The notes: generated by a model from the sequence alone, not told the origin. A stretch of DNA of 5,858 nt from JAVBMJ01 sp031552535 (GCA_031552535.1 JAVBMJ010000083.1:1-5858); one strand, 5' to 3'; counted from the first letter of the stretch, positions 1-5,858 are shown. Program-made: numbers and translations.

Positions 1-35
1 CGTTCGTTTTCCTGTCGGTTTTGGGTTCTACCGCA

Positions 36-79
36 TGAAATTTTATCCCCAATGGAACCACATTGTCTCAAAAATTTCA
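36..79. repeat. Nested inverted repeat downstream of the pectinase operon
   Basis: Two pairs of arms share one centre: TGAAATTTT (36-44) with AAAATTTCA (71-79), and inside them CAATG (50-54) with CATTG (61-65). Five-base internal loops lie between the stems. An outer, off-centre pair GGGTTCT (24-30) and AGAACCC (108-114) surrounds it. It lies about 90 bases past the lyase stop, so a role in mRNA 3' end formation or stability is possible. No U-run follows the stem on either strand, so I do not call it an intrinsic terminator. Confidence 0.4.
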
Positions 80-167
80 CTTGTATAACACAAAACCGCC
101 TTACAGAACCCACACATACGGCTTTATGCTAACACGCCCTAATGAATCAGAACCTCACGGGGCCTTG

Positions 168-1694
168 TCAGAGTTCCGCCGGCGTACCTTCCTGGTTCTG
201 GCGTGTGGTTATGTTTTCCACCAGCGAATTGAGGTACATATCGAGGTTGGTGTAGCCACGCGCCGGATCGAGTGTCCGTTTGGCTCCATCCGACGCGTCG
301 CTTTTGTTCAGGCCTTTGGCGTCTTCCCAGGTGTCGGGCATGCCGTCGCCGTCGGTGTCGGCCGGTGAAGCCATTGAAGTGTAGACGGGCCAACCGCCTG
401 CAGCCGTCTGGGTGTCGATAATACCATTCGTGCTTCCGTTACCTCCCGAGGTTATCGTCGCCGTGCCGCTACGGGTGTCATTCACCGCCCTAAGATCGAC
501 CGCATCGCGGCTGAGCGACGCCCCGGCCCAGTCGAGGACTTTCTCAAAGGCTTTGGCTGCAGTGTGGGTCGTTACCGTCCGTGCAAGGCCGGTAGATGCG
601 AAACGCAGCATCGACGCCAAATGCATCCCCTCTTCCGGCCCGCCGTCGTGGGTGACCTGAACGCCGTTCCAATTGTCGGAATTCATATTACGTTGGTCGG
701 GAGTGTAGTAATTCCCCGACACATAGAGTTTTGCATGACCGGGATATGTCGTCACCCCGCCGCTTTCGTACATGCCGTTGGTGACGATGAAATACTGGCG
801 GTTTTTGGCAGCCGATGCAGGACCCTGCTTATAATAATTATTGACCATATTATAGCTGCCGCCCTCGCCGCCGTAGGTGTTGTTGTTGCCCCAGTTGTAG
901 ACCACATTGTTGCGATAGTCTACATTGCCGCGAGCAACGCCGGCCGGATAAAGCGCCTGGTGGTCGAAACGCGGGTTGCGGCTGTCATGGTGCGCCAGTA
1001 GGTTATGGTGGAACGAAGCGTTGATCCCACCCCAGATGCCGCCGTAACCATGGTTCCCTTTGTCGTGCACCGAATTGCGGAGACTCTCCGAGAGTATGCA
1101 CCACTGCATAGTGAAGTTCTCATTACCGTAGAACGACCCGCATTCGTCGGTGCTCCACGACATCGAACAGTGGTCGATGATTATATTTTTGTGATAACGG
1201 CCCCACATGGCGTCATCTTCCGTCTTCTTCTCGTCGCCCATACGGCAGCGGATAAAGCGAACTATCACATTGTCGGCGTCGATAACAAACGAATAGTTTT
1301 TCAGGCATATCCCATCGCCCGGAGCGCTCTGGCCGGCTATCGTCACATTGCCATTGGTTAACTTAAGCGTCGAGGCGAGTTCTATGATCCCCGACGTGCG
1401 GAACATAACCACACGGACACCACTCTGATTCAATGCCCAGCGAAGCGTCCCTTCCGTCCCGTCGTCAGTGAGTTTGGTAACGTAGATCACCTTCCCGCCA
1501 CGGCCGCCGGTAGCGTACATGCCCCCGCCTTCAGCCCCTGCAAAAGCCGGAGCATCGGTGTAGACCCCCGGATCGGGATCCGGATCGGTTCCGGGCTTAG
1601 GCGTGGGGTCCATGTCGTCGCCCGATGGAGAGCAACACAACATCAACAGCGGCAACACGAGCGACAACATGCGGAAAACAGATGCGGTTTTCAT
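168..1694 (-). CDS. Pectate lyase family 1-type lipoprotein (508 aa)
   Basis: This is a secreted pectate lyase-type enzyme of the PL1 right-handed beta-helix class, expected to cleave polygalacturonate by Ca2+-dependent beta-elimination. Residues 1-19 form a signal peptide (MKTASVFRMLSLVLPLLML) ending at C20/C21, a relaxed lipobox, so it is probably lipid-anchored. An Asp/Pro-rich stalk (about 26-43) follows, and acidic residues just after the Cys are compatible with export to the cell surface. The domain opens with FAGAEGGG (51-58) and GGRGG (63-67). IIIDHCSMSWSTDE (171-184) is the conserved core of the family. RNPR (239-242) sits where the catalytic Arg is expected; that assignment is inferred. 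The tail carries a Ca-binding-like DTDGDGMPDTWE (446-457) followed by a segment ending LDMYLNSLV (484-492), a common ending of Bacteroidota pectate lyases. The gene starts one base after the GH28 stop, and no promoter is seen between them. It appears intact; substrate preference (pectate or methylated pectin) cannot be read from the sequence. Confidence 0.92.
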   Translation of the reverse strand: MKTASVFRMLSLVLPLLMLCCSPSGDDMDPTPKPGTDPDPDPGVYTDAPAFAGAEGGGMYATGGRGGKVIYVTKLTDDGTEGTLRWALNQSGVRVVMFRTSGIIELASTLKLTNGNVTIAGQSAPGDGICLKNYSFVIDADNVIVRFIRCRMGDEKKTEDDAMWGRYHKNIIIDHCSMSWSTDECGSFYGNENFTMQWCILSESLRNSVHDKGNHGYGGIWGGINASFHHNLLAHHDSRNPRFDHQALYPAGVARGNVDYRNNVVYNWGNNNTYGGEGGSYNMVNNYYKQGPASAAKNRQYFIVTNGMYESGGVTTYPGHAKLYVSGNYYTPDQRNMNSDNWNGVQVTHDGGPEEGMHLASMLRFASTGLARTVTTHTAAKAFEKVLDWAGASLSRDAVDLRAVNDTRSGTATITSGGNGSTNGIIDTQTAAGGWPVYTSMASPADTDGDGMPDTWEDAKGLNKSDASDGAKRTLDPARGYTNLDMYLNSLVENITTRQNQEGTPAEL

Positions 1695-1695
1695 T

Positions 1696-3336
1696 CTATT
1701 TCTTGCCTTTTGGCGTAGCAGGAACAGCTATGAGCTCTTTTGAATTTACCTTTACCGACGCGTTGCGGCTGCCTGAAAGTTCAACTTTCGCGGCATCGAT
1801 ACCGTCCACTTCCACATTTTTTACATTAGTCATCTTAAGTTCCGGGCCCTTGGCTATCTCCAGTCGCAGATTGCTCAACCTCACGCCGTCGCTTTCGGAT
1901 ATTTCGACCCCATAAGTGGCAGAGATAGAGCAATCGTCGACATACACATCGCGCACATTCATCTCCGGAAGGCCGTTGAAGAACATGGCCCGTCGTGACC
2001 CATGACAAACGACGTCCGAGATGTGTATATTGCGGAACGAAGGAGTCGTCTGGTCGACCTTCATGGCCGGAGCATCCTTCTCCTGTGGCTCCTTGCCATC
2101 GGCGAGCTCCTCACTTGCCGATTTGCCCCCGTAGAAGAGGTCGAAAAGCAAGGGTTCGGTGGGGATGTTCATCATGCGTATCCCCTTTATATAAATATCT
2201 TCTACCACTCCGCCGCGCCCGCGATTGCTCTTGAAGCGCAGCCCTACGTCCGTGCCGAGGAACGTGCAGTTCGTCACCGATATATTCTTAACGCCGCCCG
2301 ACATTTCGCTGCCCACGACAAATCCCCCGTGACCATGGAATACAGTGCAATTATCTACTATTATGTTCTTAGCCGGAATTCCACGCTTACGTCCTTCGGC
2401 ATCCTTGCCAGATTTGATGCATATCCCGTCGTCACCCACATCGAACGACGAGTCGACGATTATGACATTCGTACACGACTCGACATCCAGTCCGTCGCCG
2501 TTCTGGGCGTACCACGGGTTGCGTACCGTCACCGATTTGACGATCAGGTTACGGCACATGAAAGGATGGATGTTCCAACTCGGCGAGTTCTGGAATGTCA
2601 CCCCTTCCAGCAACACGTTTTCGCAATTTTGCAGACTCACCATCACCGGCCTCAGGAAATCTTTAACCGACTCCCACTCCGTGTCGGTCCCGAGGTTGCG
2701 CGGGACGTTCATGTCGCTTATCTCGCTACCGTACCTCGACTTTTCCGACGGGAACCAGGTGTCTTTCCTGGCATTCAACACGCCGCCCGACGCGACCAGT
2801 TTAGACCACTCCGACGCGACCAGCTTCCCTTTCTTGACCGGACGCCATGCCTGCCCGGCACCGTCGATAACGCCGTGGCCCGTTATCGATATATTTACGG
2901 CATCTTTTGCCCACAACGGCGACTGGCACCGGCGCGTTTCGAGTCCTTCGAAGTTGGTCGATACCAGCGGGTAGTCGTTCATATTGTCAGTGAACAGGAT
3001 CAGGGCTCCGGCCTCAAGGTGCAGGTCGATATTGCTGCGCAAAACTATGGGGCCCGTAAACCATACACCGGCAGGAACCACCAACCGGCCGCCACCCTGC
3101 GACGACAGTTGTGTCAACGCATTTTCAAAAGCTGCCGTATTCAAAGTCATCCCGTCACCACGGGCACCGAAATCTGTAAGTAGCATCTCGTTTGCAGGGA
3201 TCACCGGACGTTCCACGTGTGGCATCTCGAAAGGAAGGCCCTGATAAAGGTACCCGAATTCATATTCAGGAGCGGTCCCGAAACAAAGAAGCGGAAAAAA
3301 AGAGATGAAGAGCAGCGCTAACGACTGTCGGTTCAT
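1696..3336 (-). CDS. Glycoside hydrolase family 28, polygalacturonase-type (546 aa)
   Basis: This is a GH28 right-handed beta-helix enzyme expected to hydrolyse alpha-1,4-galacturonosyl bonds of pectin by inversion. Residues 1-20 are a type I signal peptide, so it is predicted to be periplasmic; C18 has no good lipobox. The N-terminal strand block starts at LLTDFGARGDG (52-62) and includes GGGRLVVPAG (81-90). All four GH28 active-site blocks are present: NGDGLD (279-284, the bacterial form of NTD), GDDGICIKSG (301-310), HGHGG (334-338) and RFK (367-369). The three expected catalytic acids are therefore D281, D302 and D303. A longer loop region (about 160-228) and extra helix coils after about 430 enlarge it relative to compact fungal enzymes, as is usual in Bacteroidota. 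It is the first gene of a two-gene unit with the PL1 lyase. The start is the ATG just before the signal peptide; no clear Shine-Dalgarno precedes it. Exo- or endo-action and rhamnogalacturonan specificity remain open. Confidence 0.95.
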   Translation of the reverse strand: MNRQSLALLFISFFPLLCFGTAPEYEFGYLYQGLPFEMPHVERPVIPANEMLLTDFGARGDGMTLNTAAFENALTQLSSQGGGRLVVPAGVWFTGPIVLRSNIDLHLEAGALILFTDNMNDYPLVSTNFEGLETRRCQSPLWAKDAVNISITGHGVIDGAGQAWRPVKKGKLVASEWSKLVASGGVLNARKDTWFPSEKSRYGSEISDMNVPRNLGTDTEWESVKDFLRPVMVSLQNCENVLLEGVTFQNSPSWNIHPFMCRNLIVKSVTVRNPWYAQNGDGLDVESCTNVIIVDSSFDVGDDGICIKSGKDAEGRKRGIPAKNIIVDNCTVFHGHGGFVVGSEMSGGVKNISVTNCTFLGTDVGLRFKSNRGRGGVVEDIYIKGIRMMNIPTEPLLFDLFYGGKSASEELADGKEPQEKDAPAMKVDQTTPSFRNIHISDVVCHGSRRAMFFNGLPEMNVRDVYVDDCSISATYGVEISESDGVRLSNLRLEIAKGPELKMTNVKNVEVDGIDAAKVELSGSRNASVKVNSKELIAVPATPKGKK

Positions 3337-3347
3337 GGCGGCAGGAT

Positions 3348-3412
3348 ATTAGTTTTGGTTAAACTCCATAACGTTCCCGGAGTAGTGCATTCCGTTACGA
3401 TACAAAACTAAT
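3348..3412. repeat. 10-bp perfect inverted repeat flanking the operon leader
   Basis: ATTAGTTTTG (3348-3357) and CAAAACTAAT (3403-3412) are exact reverse complements 45 bases apart. The right arm contains the proposed -7 element on the minus strand. The left arm gives the same TAGTTTTG on the plus strand, close to the GH28 start. The pair could be a two-site operator or simply two chance -7-like motifs. It should not form an mRNA hairpin if transcription starts near 3396, because the right arm would be upstream of the start. Confidence 0.4.
3403..3410 (-). promoter_or_regulatory. Putative Bacteroidota -7 promoter element for the GH28-PL1 operon
   Basis: Read on the minus strand these bases are TAGTTTTG, an exact match to the Bacteroidota -7 consensus TAnnTTTG. 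They lie 66 bases before the GH28 ATG, which would give a 5' leader of roughly 60 nt. No TTTG is found at the usual -33 spacing; the bases there are TAGC or similar. If this is the promoter it probably needs an activator. Confidence 0.45.
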
Positions 3413-3824
3413 TCCGGGCAGCGGTAACAGCTATGATTTATTAACCGATCTTATGTAAAATTTATCACTCCCTGCAAAAGATTTACAAGAACCTGTCAAT
3501 TTTTTCCTGCGGAAATAATATGGCCGCAGAGAACCAGGACAAGCCTGCCCGGGCTTGTCAGAGACACATTCCGCATTGTGCATCGCCGTGTTTTTCCCCA
3601 GCAGGGTTCCGCTATTCGCCTCATTCCACCACGAAAAGTCAACGGCAAACAGATATAAGTAATTTCAAACAATTAATGGGATATTTTATTCGGTCTTTTT
3701 CGGGCATCTTTTCCCGCCGTCAATGCTCGATTTGCCACCGGCAAACCTGCGCTTGCCGCCGAAGAATCTGCTCCGCAAACGCCTCGAAAAAATACACCAT
3801 TAATTATTATCAATCACTTAAAAT

Positions 3825-3877
3825 ACCTAAGAGCCTGTTTAAATTTCCCATTGGGAAATTTAAACAGGCTCTTAGGT
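3825..3877. repeat. Perfect 53-nt palindrome with IS-tip-like arms
   Basis: Two exact 26-nt arms (3825-3850 and 3852-3877) flank a single T at 3851. Each arm reads inward ACCTAA, then GAGCCTGTTTAAATTT, then CCCA. The section GAGCCTGTTTAAA matches the tip of the neighbouring IS (GAAGCTGTTTAAA) at 11 of 13 positions, and the tips point outward as in a complete element. It could be a minimal IS-derived element (MITE) reduced to its two ends, or a long-stem transcription terminator for the repeat-protein gene. On the minus strand it is followed by ATTTT, a weak T-run. Confidence 0.8.
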
Positions 3878-3887
3878 GATAAATTTA

Positions 3888-3903
3888 GAAGCTGTTTAAA
3901 AAT
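3888..3903. repeat. IS terminal inverted repeat, transposase 3' side
   Basis: GAAGCTGTTTAAAAAT begins directly after the TTA at 3885-3887. It differs from the other end at one base, G instead of A at position 4. Similarity continues a few bases inward (TTTG) if one base is gapped. Confidence 0.85.
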
Positions 3904-3908
3904 TTTGT

Positions 3909-4379
3909 TTAAAAGTATTTAATCATCAGCGCGATAAACGTGAGATAAATCATGTTTTCCGAAGCGGGTACCGTTCTTTCATAGTCTTTCGCCAACCTTC
4001 GGAAGTTTTCCAACCACGAGAAAGTCCTCTCGACTATCCACCGTTTGGGCAATGGTTTGAATTCGGTTGCTTTATCCGAGCGCAAGGTTATTTCCATTTC
4101 CATCCCGAATTTACGTTTCACATTATCAGCTAATTCACCTCTGTAACCGCCGTCGGCATAAATCTTCGTCAGCCTTTGGGAGCGATACTTCATCTGTTTA
4201 ATCACCTCAAACCCGGCCTTGCTGTCATGTTCGTTAGCAGAATGAACTTTAACAGCCAGCAGCAACCCCTGGGTATCGACACCGATATGTCGCTTTCGTC
4301 CTTTAATGCGCTTACCGCAGTCATAGCCGCGAGCCTCACCTCCAACTCGCGTTGTTTTAACGCTTTGACTGTCAATCAT
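3909..4379 (-). CDS. Transposase C-terminal fragment, DDE catalytic domain (156 aa)
   Basis: The fragment contains the RNase H-like catalytic domain of an IS5-family transposase. The expected acidic triad is present: D3 in MIDSQSVK, D76 in YADGGYRG and E117 in RWIVERTFSWLENFRRL, the last within the IS4/IS5-type R-x3-E signature. KGRKRHIGVDTQG (26-38) is also typical. The ATG used here is the first one after the premature stop. It encodes an internal Met of the parent protein, so independent translation is uncertain. No Shine-Dalgarno is evident before it. Confidence 0.75.
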   Translation of the reverse strand: MIDSQSVKTTRVGGEARGYDCGKRIKGRKRHIGVDTQGLLLAVKVHSANEHDSKAGFEVIKQMKYRSQRLTKIYADGGYRGELADNVKRKFGMEMEITLRSDKATEFKPLPKRWIVERTFSWLENFRRLAKDYERTVPASENMIYLTFIALMIKYF

Positions 4380-4409
4380 ACCGACACTCGGCGAGGGTTC
4401 ACGACCACG

Positions 4410-4670
4410 TTACTTGCGAAGCCTTTTGTGCAAAACATCATGAATCTCTTCGAGAGTTCCATCGCCGCTCCATTTGTTGAAATAGTAGTAAATACGCTCC
4501 CATTTCCAAAAATTCGAAGGCAGCATACGCCACTGACAGCCAGTCTTTAATACATAAAATATGGCATCAAAAACTTCTTTCAATGAACGCTCGCGTTTGC
4601 GTTTATCGCCAATTATTGCTAAAATTGTCCTGTACTGACTTTCGGTGAGGTTGGTTGGATAGTTTTGCAT
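4410..4670 (-). CDS. Transposase N-terminal fragment, DUF4096 domain (86 aa)
   Basis: The fragment carries the helix-rich N-terminal domain of IS5-family transposases, thought to bind the terminal repeats. Recognisable pieces are LTESQYRTIL, the basic KRKRERSLKEVFDAIFYVL, the family hallmark GCQWRMLP, and a WKWERIYYYFNKW block. It ends HDVLHKRLRK before the premature TAA. I start it at 4670, where family members begin just before the LTESQY block; frame-compatible ATGs at 4691 and 4721 would add 7 or 17 residues that look unlike the family. Alone it lacks catalytic residues. A truncated DNA-binding product could compete for IS ends, but that is speculation. Confidence 0.7.
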   Translation of the reverse strand: MQNYPTNLTESQYRTILAIIGDKRKRERSLKEVFDAIFYVLKTGCQWRMLPSNFWKWERIYYYFNKWSGDGTLEEIHDVLHKRLRK

Positions 4671-4747
4671 CTTTAAAGGCTTGGTAACCATGAAGATACG
4701 GCATACTCCCCAATTAAACAACTGATGGTCAGTATTTTATTTCAAAT

Positions 4748-4763
4748 ATTTTTAAACAGTTTC
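4748..4763. repeat. IS terminal inverted repeat, transposase 5' side
   Basis: Read on the minus strand this is GAAACTGTTTAAAAAT, the partner of the end at 3888-3903. The TTA just outside (4764-4766) is both the target duplication and, on the minus strand, the TAA stop of the repeat-protein gene. Confidence 0.85.
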
Positions 4764-5858
4764 TTAGTGTTCAGCCGTGTTGTCTGTTGCGGTTATCGAG
4801 ACGTTGTTGCCTATTACCGACACGCCGGCGACAGGAACGCTCGTGCAGCAGGAGTAGACCACCCCGCTATCATACAACTCGCCAACAAACCGCCCCACGT
4901 AGTTATGGCCCGTACCGCTGAAAGAGATCGATGACGATGCGTTGTGGGACGTATGCGCGGTCCCGCTAAAATCACCCATAATGCCTCCTATATATGAATA
5001 CATGGTGGTGTTATTTGCGGAACCCGAGATCGCCCCCTCGTTACGGCAATATTTTATCGTCCCTTTTGCCGATCCTGATATGCCTGCCACAAAGATTCTT
5101 CCCGTTGAAGATTCGGCACTAACATTCCCATAGTTCGTGCAATATGATATAACGGAGGGGTAAGTCGTATTTTCGTTTAGAGAACTCGCATTTATACCTC
5201 CGCAATAAATATGAAATGAATCATTGGTTGCCGAAATATTACCGTAGTTGCTGCATCCGGTGATAGTGGTGGCCTGGTTCTTATGTGTCACGATACCGGC
5301 CGCATACACATTGACAGGATATGGCTCGGTGCGGCTGACGGTTATATTTCCCGACATCGTGCAGTTGGATATCGATGCGTAGACGCCGGTAGTCGCATTG
5401 CCTTCAATACTTACGGCCACGCCGCCCGCAGAGGCACCGTAGCTAATTCCTGTAGCAACGACATCGGCCGAGATATTGAGGTTTTTGACAGAGCCTTCAG
5501 CAATATAACCGAAAAAACCGATTGAGACAGAGCCGTCCGATGCCGCGGTCATTGTTCCGCTCACCGTGTGCCCGCCACCGTCGAAATGGCCCTGGAACTT
5601 ATATGCGACGTTGCCTATCGGTGTCCATGTGGTCGTGGCGATGCGGATGTCGGTTGTAAGTTTAAAGAACTTGCCGTAATAGGCAAAACGGGTAAGCTCC
5701 CCGCCGATCTGACTAATCATCCACTTCAGGTCGGCGGCCGAGGAGATAAGGTAGGGGTCGTCGGCCGAGGCGCCCGAGCCGGAGATCGACGCGGTGGCCG
5801 TGGCGACAGTGGCGTTGTCGAAAACGCTTGCTGTGGCAGCGAAACCGCCGGTGCCGGC
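4764..5858 (-). CDS. Surface repeat protein with GLUG-like/beta-helix repeats, C-terminal 364 aa (partial)
   Basis: The frame is open to the right edge, so the start, any signal peptide and N-terminal domains lie outside. The ATG at 5718-5720 is internal: 46 further in-frame codons precede it without a stop. These encode a Ser/Thr/Ala/Gly-rich spacer and then DDPYLISSAADLKW (33-46), the usual opening of a module in Bacteroidales surface and adhesin-like proteins. The module continues with GKFFKLTTDI, WTPIG and FQGHFDGGGHTVSG (88-101), then GFFGYI and VKNLNIS. Four degenerate repeats of about 31-38 residues follow (163-293), each with a Cys and an Asn/Gly turn ending near a GGI-like motif. A right-handed beta-solenoid is likely. 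No sorting tail is visible after NTAEH. The exact binding or adhesive role cannot be read from the sequence. The IS sits on its TAA stop, which is regenerated by the target duplication, so the C-terminus is probably unaltered. Confidence 0.8.
   Translation of the reverse strand, partial: AGTGGFAATASVFDNATVATATASISGSGASADDPYLISSAADLKWMISQIGGELTRFAYYGKFFKLTTDIRIATTTWTPIGNVAYKFQGHFDGGGHTVSGTMTAASDGSVSIGFFGYIAEGSVKNLNISADVVATGISYGASAGGVAVSIEGNATTGVYASISNCTMSGNITVSRTEPYPVNVYAAGIVTHKNQATTITGCSNYGNISATNDSFHIYCGGINASSLNENTTYPSVISYCTNYGNVSAESSTGRIFVAGISGSAKGTIKYCRNEGAISGSANNTTMYSYIGGIMGDFSGTAHTSHNASSSISFSGTGHNYVGRFVGELYDSGVVYSCCTSVPVAGVSVIGNNVSITATDNTAEH
4980..5372 (-). repeat. Four degenerate protein repeats in the surface protein
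   Basis: The units begin ISNCTMSGNIT, ITGCSNYGNIS, ISYCTNYGNVS and IKYCRNEGAIS, at residues 163, 199, 237 and 268 of the visible part. Each later shows AGI, GGI, AGI or GGI. Spacing is 36, 38 and 31 residues. The repetition is clear in protein but diverged in DNA, so this is an old duplication rather than a recombining array. Confidence 0.75.

Larger units (their letters stand above)
3337..3824. other. Noncoding region between the GH28 operon and the palindrome/IS (488 bp)
   Basis: No convincing gene is seen. The left third holds the operon promoter and inverted repeat. Further right are short hairpin-capable stretches: ACAAGCC (3539-3545) with GGCTTGT (3552-3558), and TTTGCC (3731-3736) with GGCAAA (3740-3745). 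The second overlaps an alternative pairing CGGCAA (3739-3744) with TTGCCG (3753-3758). None is followed by a T-run on either strand, so none is called a terminator. No tRNA or rRNA segment was recognised. Confidence 0.6.
3909..4670 (-). pseudogene. IS5-family DDE transposase interrupted by an in-frame TAA
   Basis: The intact frame would encode about 253 residues from the ATG at 4668-4670 (MQNYPTNLTESQY). A TAA at 4410-4412 cuts it after 86 residues. The two halves are in the same frame: between the stop and the ATG at 4377-4379 the sequence reads RGREPSPSVG, the linker normally present inside this transposase. The break is therefore a nonsense change and not the -1 frameshift arrangement used by two-ORF IS5 relatives. 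A single base change from a sense codon such as CAA or AAA would explain it. The N-terminal DUF4096 domain and the catalytic DDE domain are otherwise well preserved, so the mutation looks recent. Whether any full-length product arises by readthrough is unknown. Confidence 0.85.
3888..4763 (-). mobile_element. IS5-family insertion sequence, probably IS1031-like (876 bp)
   Basis: Terminal inverted repeats GAAGCTGTTTAAAAAT (3888-3903) and, on the minus strand, GAAACTGTTTAAAAAT (4748-4763) match at 15 of 16 positions. A TTA direct repeat lies immediately outside (3885-3887 and 4764-4766), the TNA type of target duplication known for the IS1031 group. A single transposase reading frame on the minus strand fills the element, which is visibly more AT-rich than the pectinase genes. 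The transposase is broken by an in-frame stop, so the copy is probably not self-mobile unless helped in trans. Group assignment rests on length, duplication and protein motifs, without a database match. Confidence 0.9.

Noticed and set aside
564..1001. Plus-strand open frames inside the pectate lyase gene (also 1005-1361 and 63-368)
   Set aside because: They are antisense shadows of a well-supported PL1 coding sequence and show no domain of their own.
2002..3183. A 393-codon open frame on the plus strand, antisense to the GH28 gene
   Set aside because: It lies entirely inside a GH28 gene with all active-site motifs. Its own translation is rich in Arg/His/Val, shows no known domain, and fits a shadow of the opposite strand's codon pattern.
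3539..3558. Possible intrinsic terminator (ACAAGCC/GGCTTGT hairpin)
   Set aside because: No T-run follows the stem on either strand.
3520..3879. A 119-codon plus-strand frame with several Cys and a GGAAAT stretch before its ATG
   Set aside because: The product is low in recognisable structure, and its C-terminus is simply the translated 53-nt palindrome. It has no family resemblance and runs against the surrounding gene direction.
3825..4766. A CRISPR array or toxin-antitoxin unit near the palindrome and IS
   Set aside because: There is only one palindrome, no regularly spaced repeats, and the coding content is explained by one broken transposase.
5718..5720. ATG as the start of the surface repeat protein
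   Set aside because: The frame stays open upstream to the window edge, and the 46 codons before it encode the conserved module opening DDPYLISSAADLKW, so this Met is internal.

Overview
The window looks like a Bacteroidota (probably Bacteroidales) chromosome; I do not commit to a genus. The evidence is a lipoprotein pectate lyase with an Asp/Pro-rich stalk and a DTDGDGMPD tail typical of that phylum, a Bacteroidota-type GH28 enzyme, a cell-surface repeat protein with the 'DDPYLISSAADL' opening seen in gut Bacteroidales, a -7 element of the form TAnnTTTG, and little use of Shine-Dalgarno sites. All real genes are on the minus strand, so transcription runs from right to left as numbered.

Layout from left to right: 1-167 is the 3' flank of the pectinase operon and contains a nested inverted repeat. 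168-1694 encodes a family PL1-type pectate lyase lipoprotein. 1696-3336 encodes a GH28 polygalacturonase-type enzyme with a signal peptide. Only one base separates the GH28 stop from the lyase start, so the pair is almost certainly one operon. 3337-3824 is noncoding: the operon promoter, a 10-bp inverted repeat around it, and some short hairpins. 3825-3877 is a perfect 53-nt palindrome. 3888-4763 is an IS5-family insertion sequence, probably IS1031-like, with 16-bp terminal inverted repeats and a TTA target duplication. Its transposase is split by an in-frame TAA. 4764-5858 is the C-terminal part of a large surface repeat protein whose start lies beyond the right edge of the window.

Working together: the GH28 enzyme hydrolyses and the PL1 enzyme cleaves by elimination, both probably on the galacturonan backbone of pectin. 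The lyase is predicted to be lipid-anchored, possibly at the cell surface, and the GH28 to be periplasmic. This fits part of a pectin utilisation locus, but no SusC/SusD pair, regulator or transporter is visible here. The repeat protein appears unrelated to it.

I do not see a clear undescribed multi-gene system. The most unusual structure is at the IS junction. The IS landed exactly on the stop codon of the repeat-protein gene, and its TTA duplication restores that stop. Removing the IS on paper puts the 53-nt palindrome, whose arms resemble IS tips, 7 nt after the stop.
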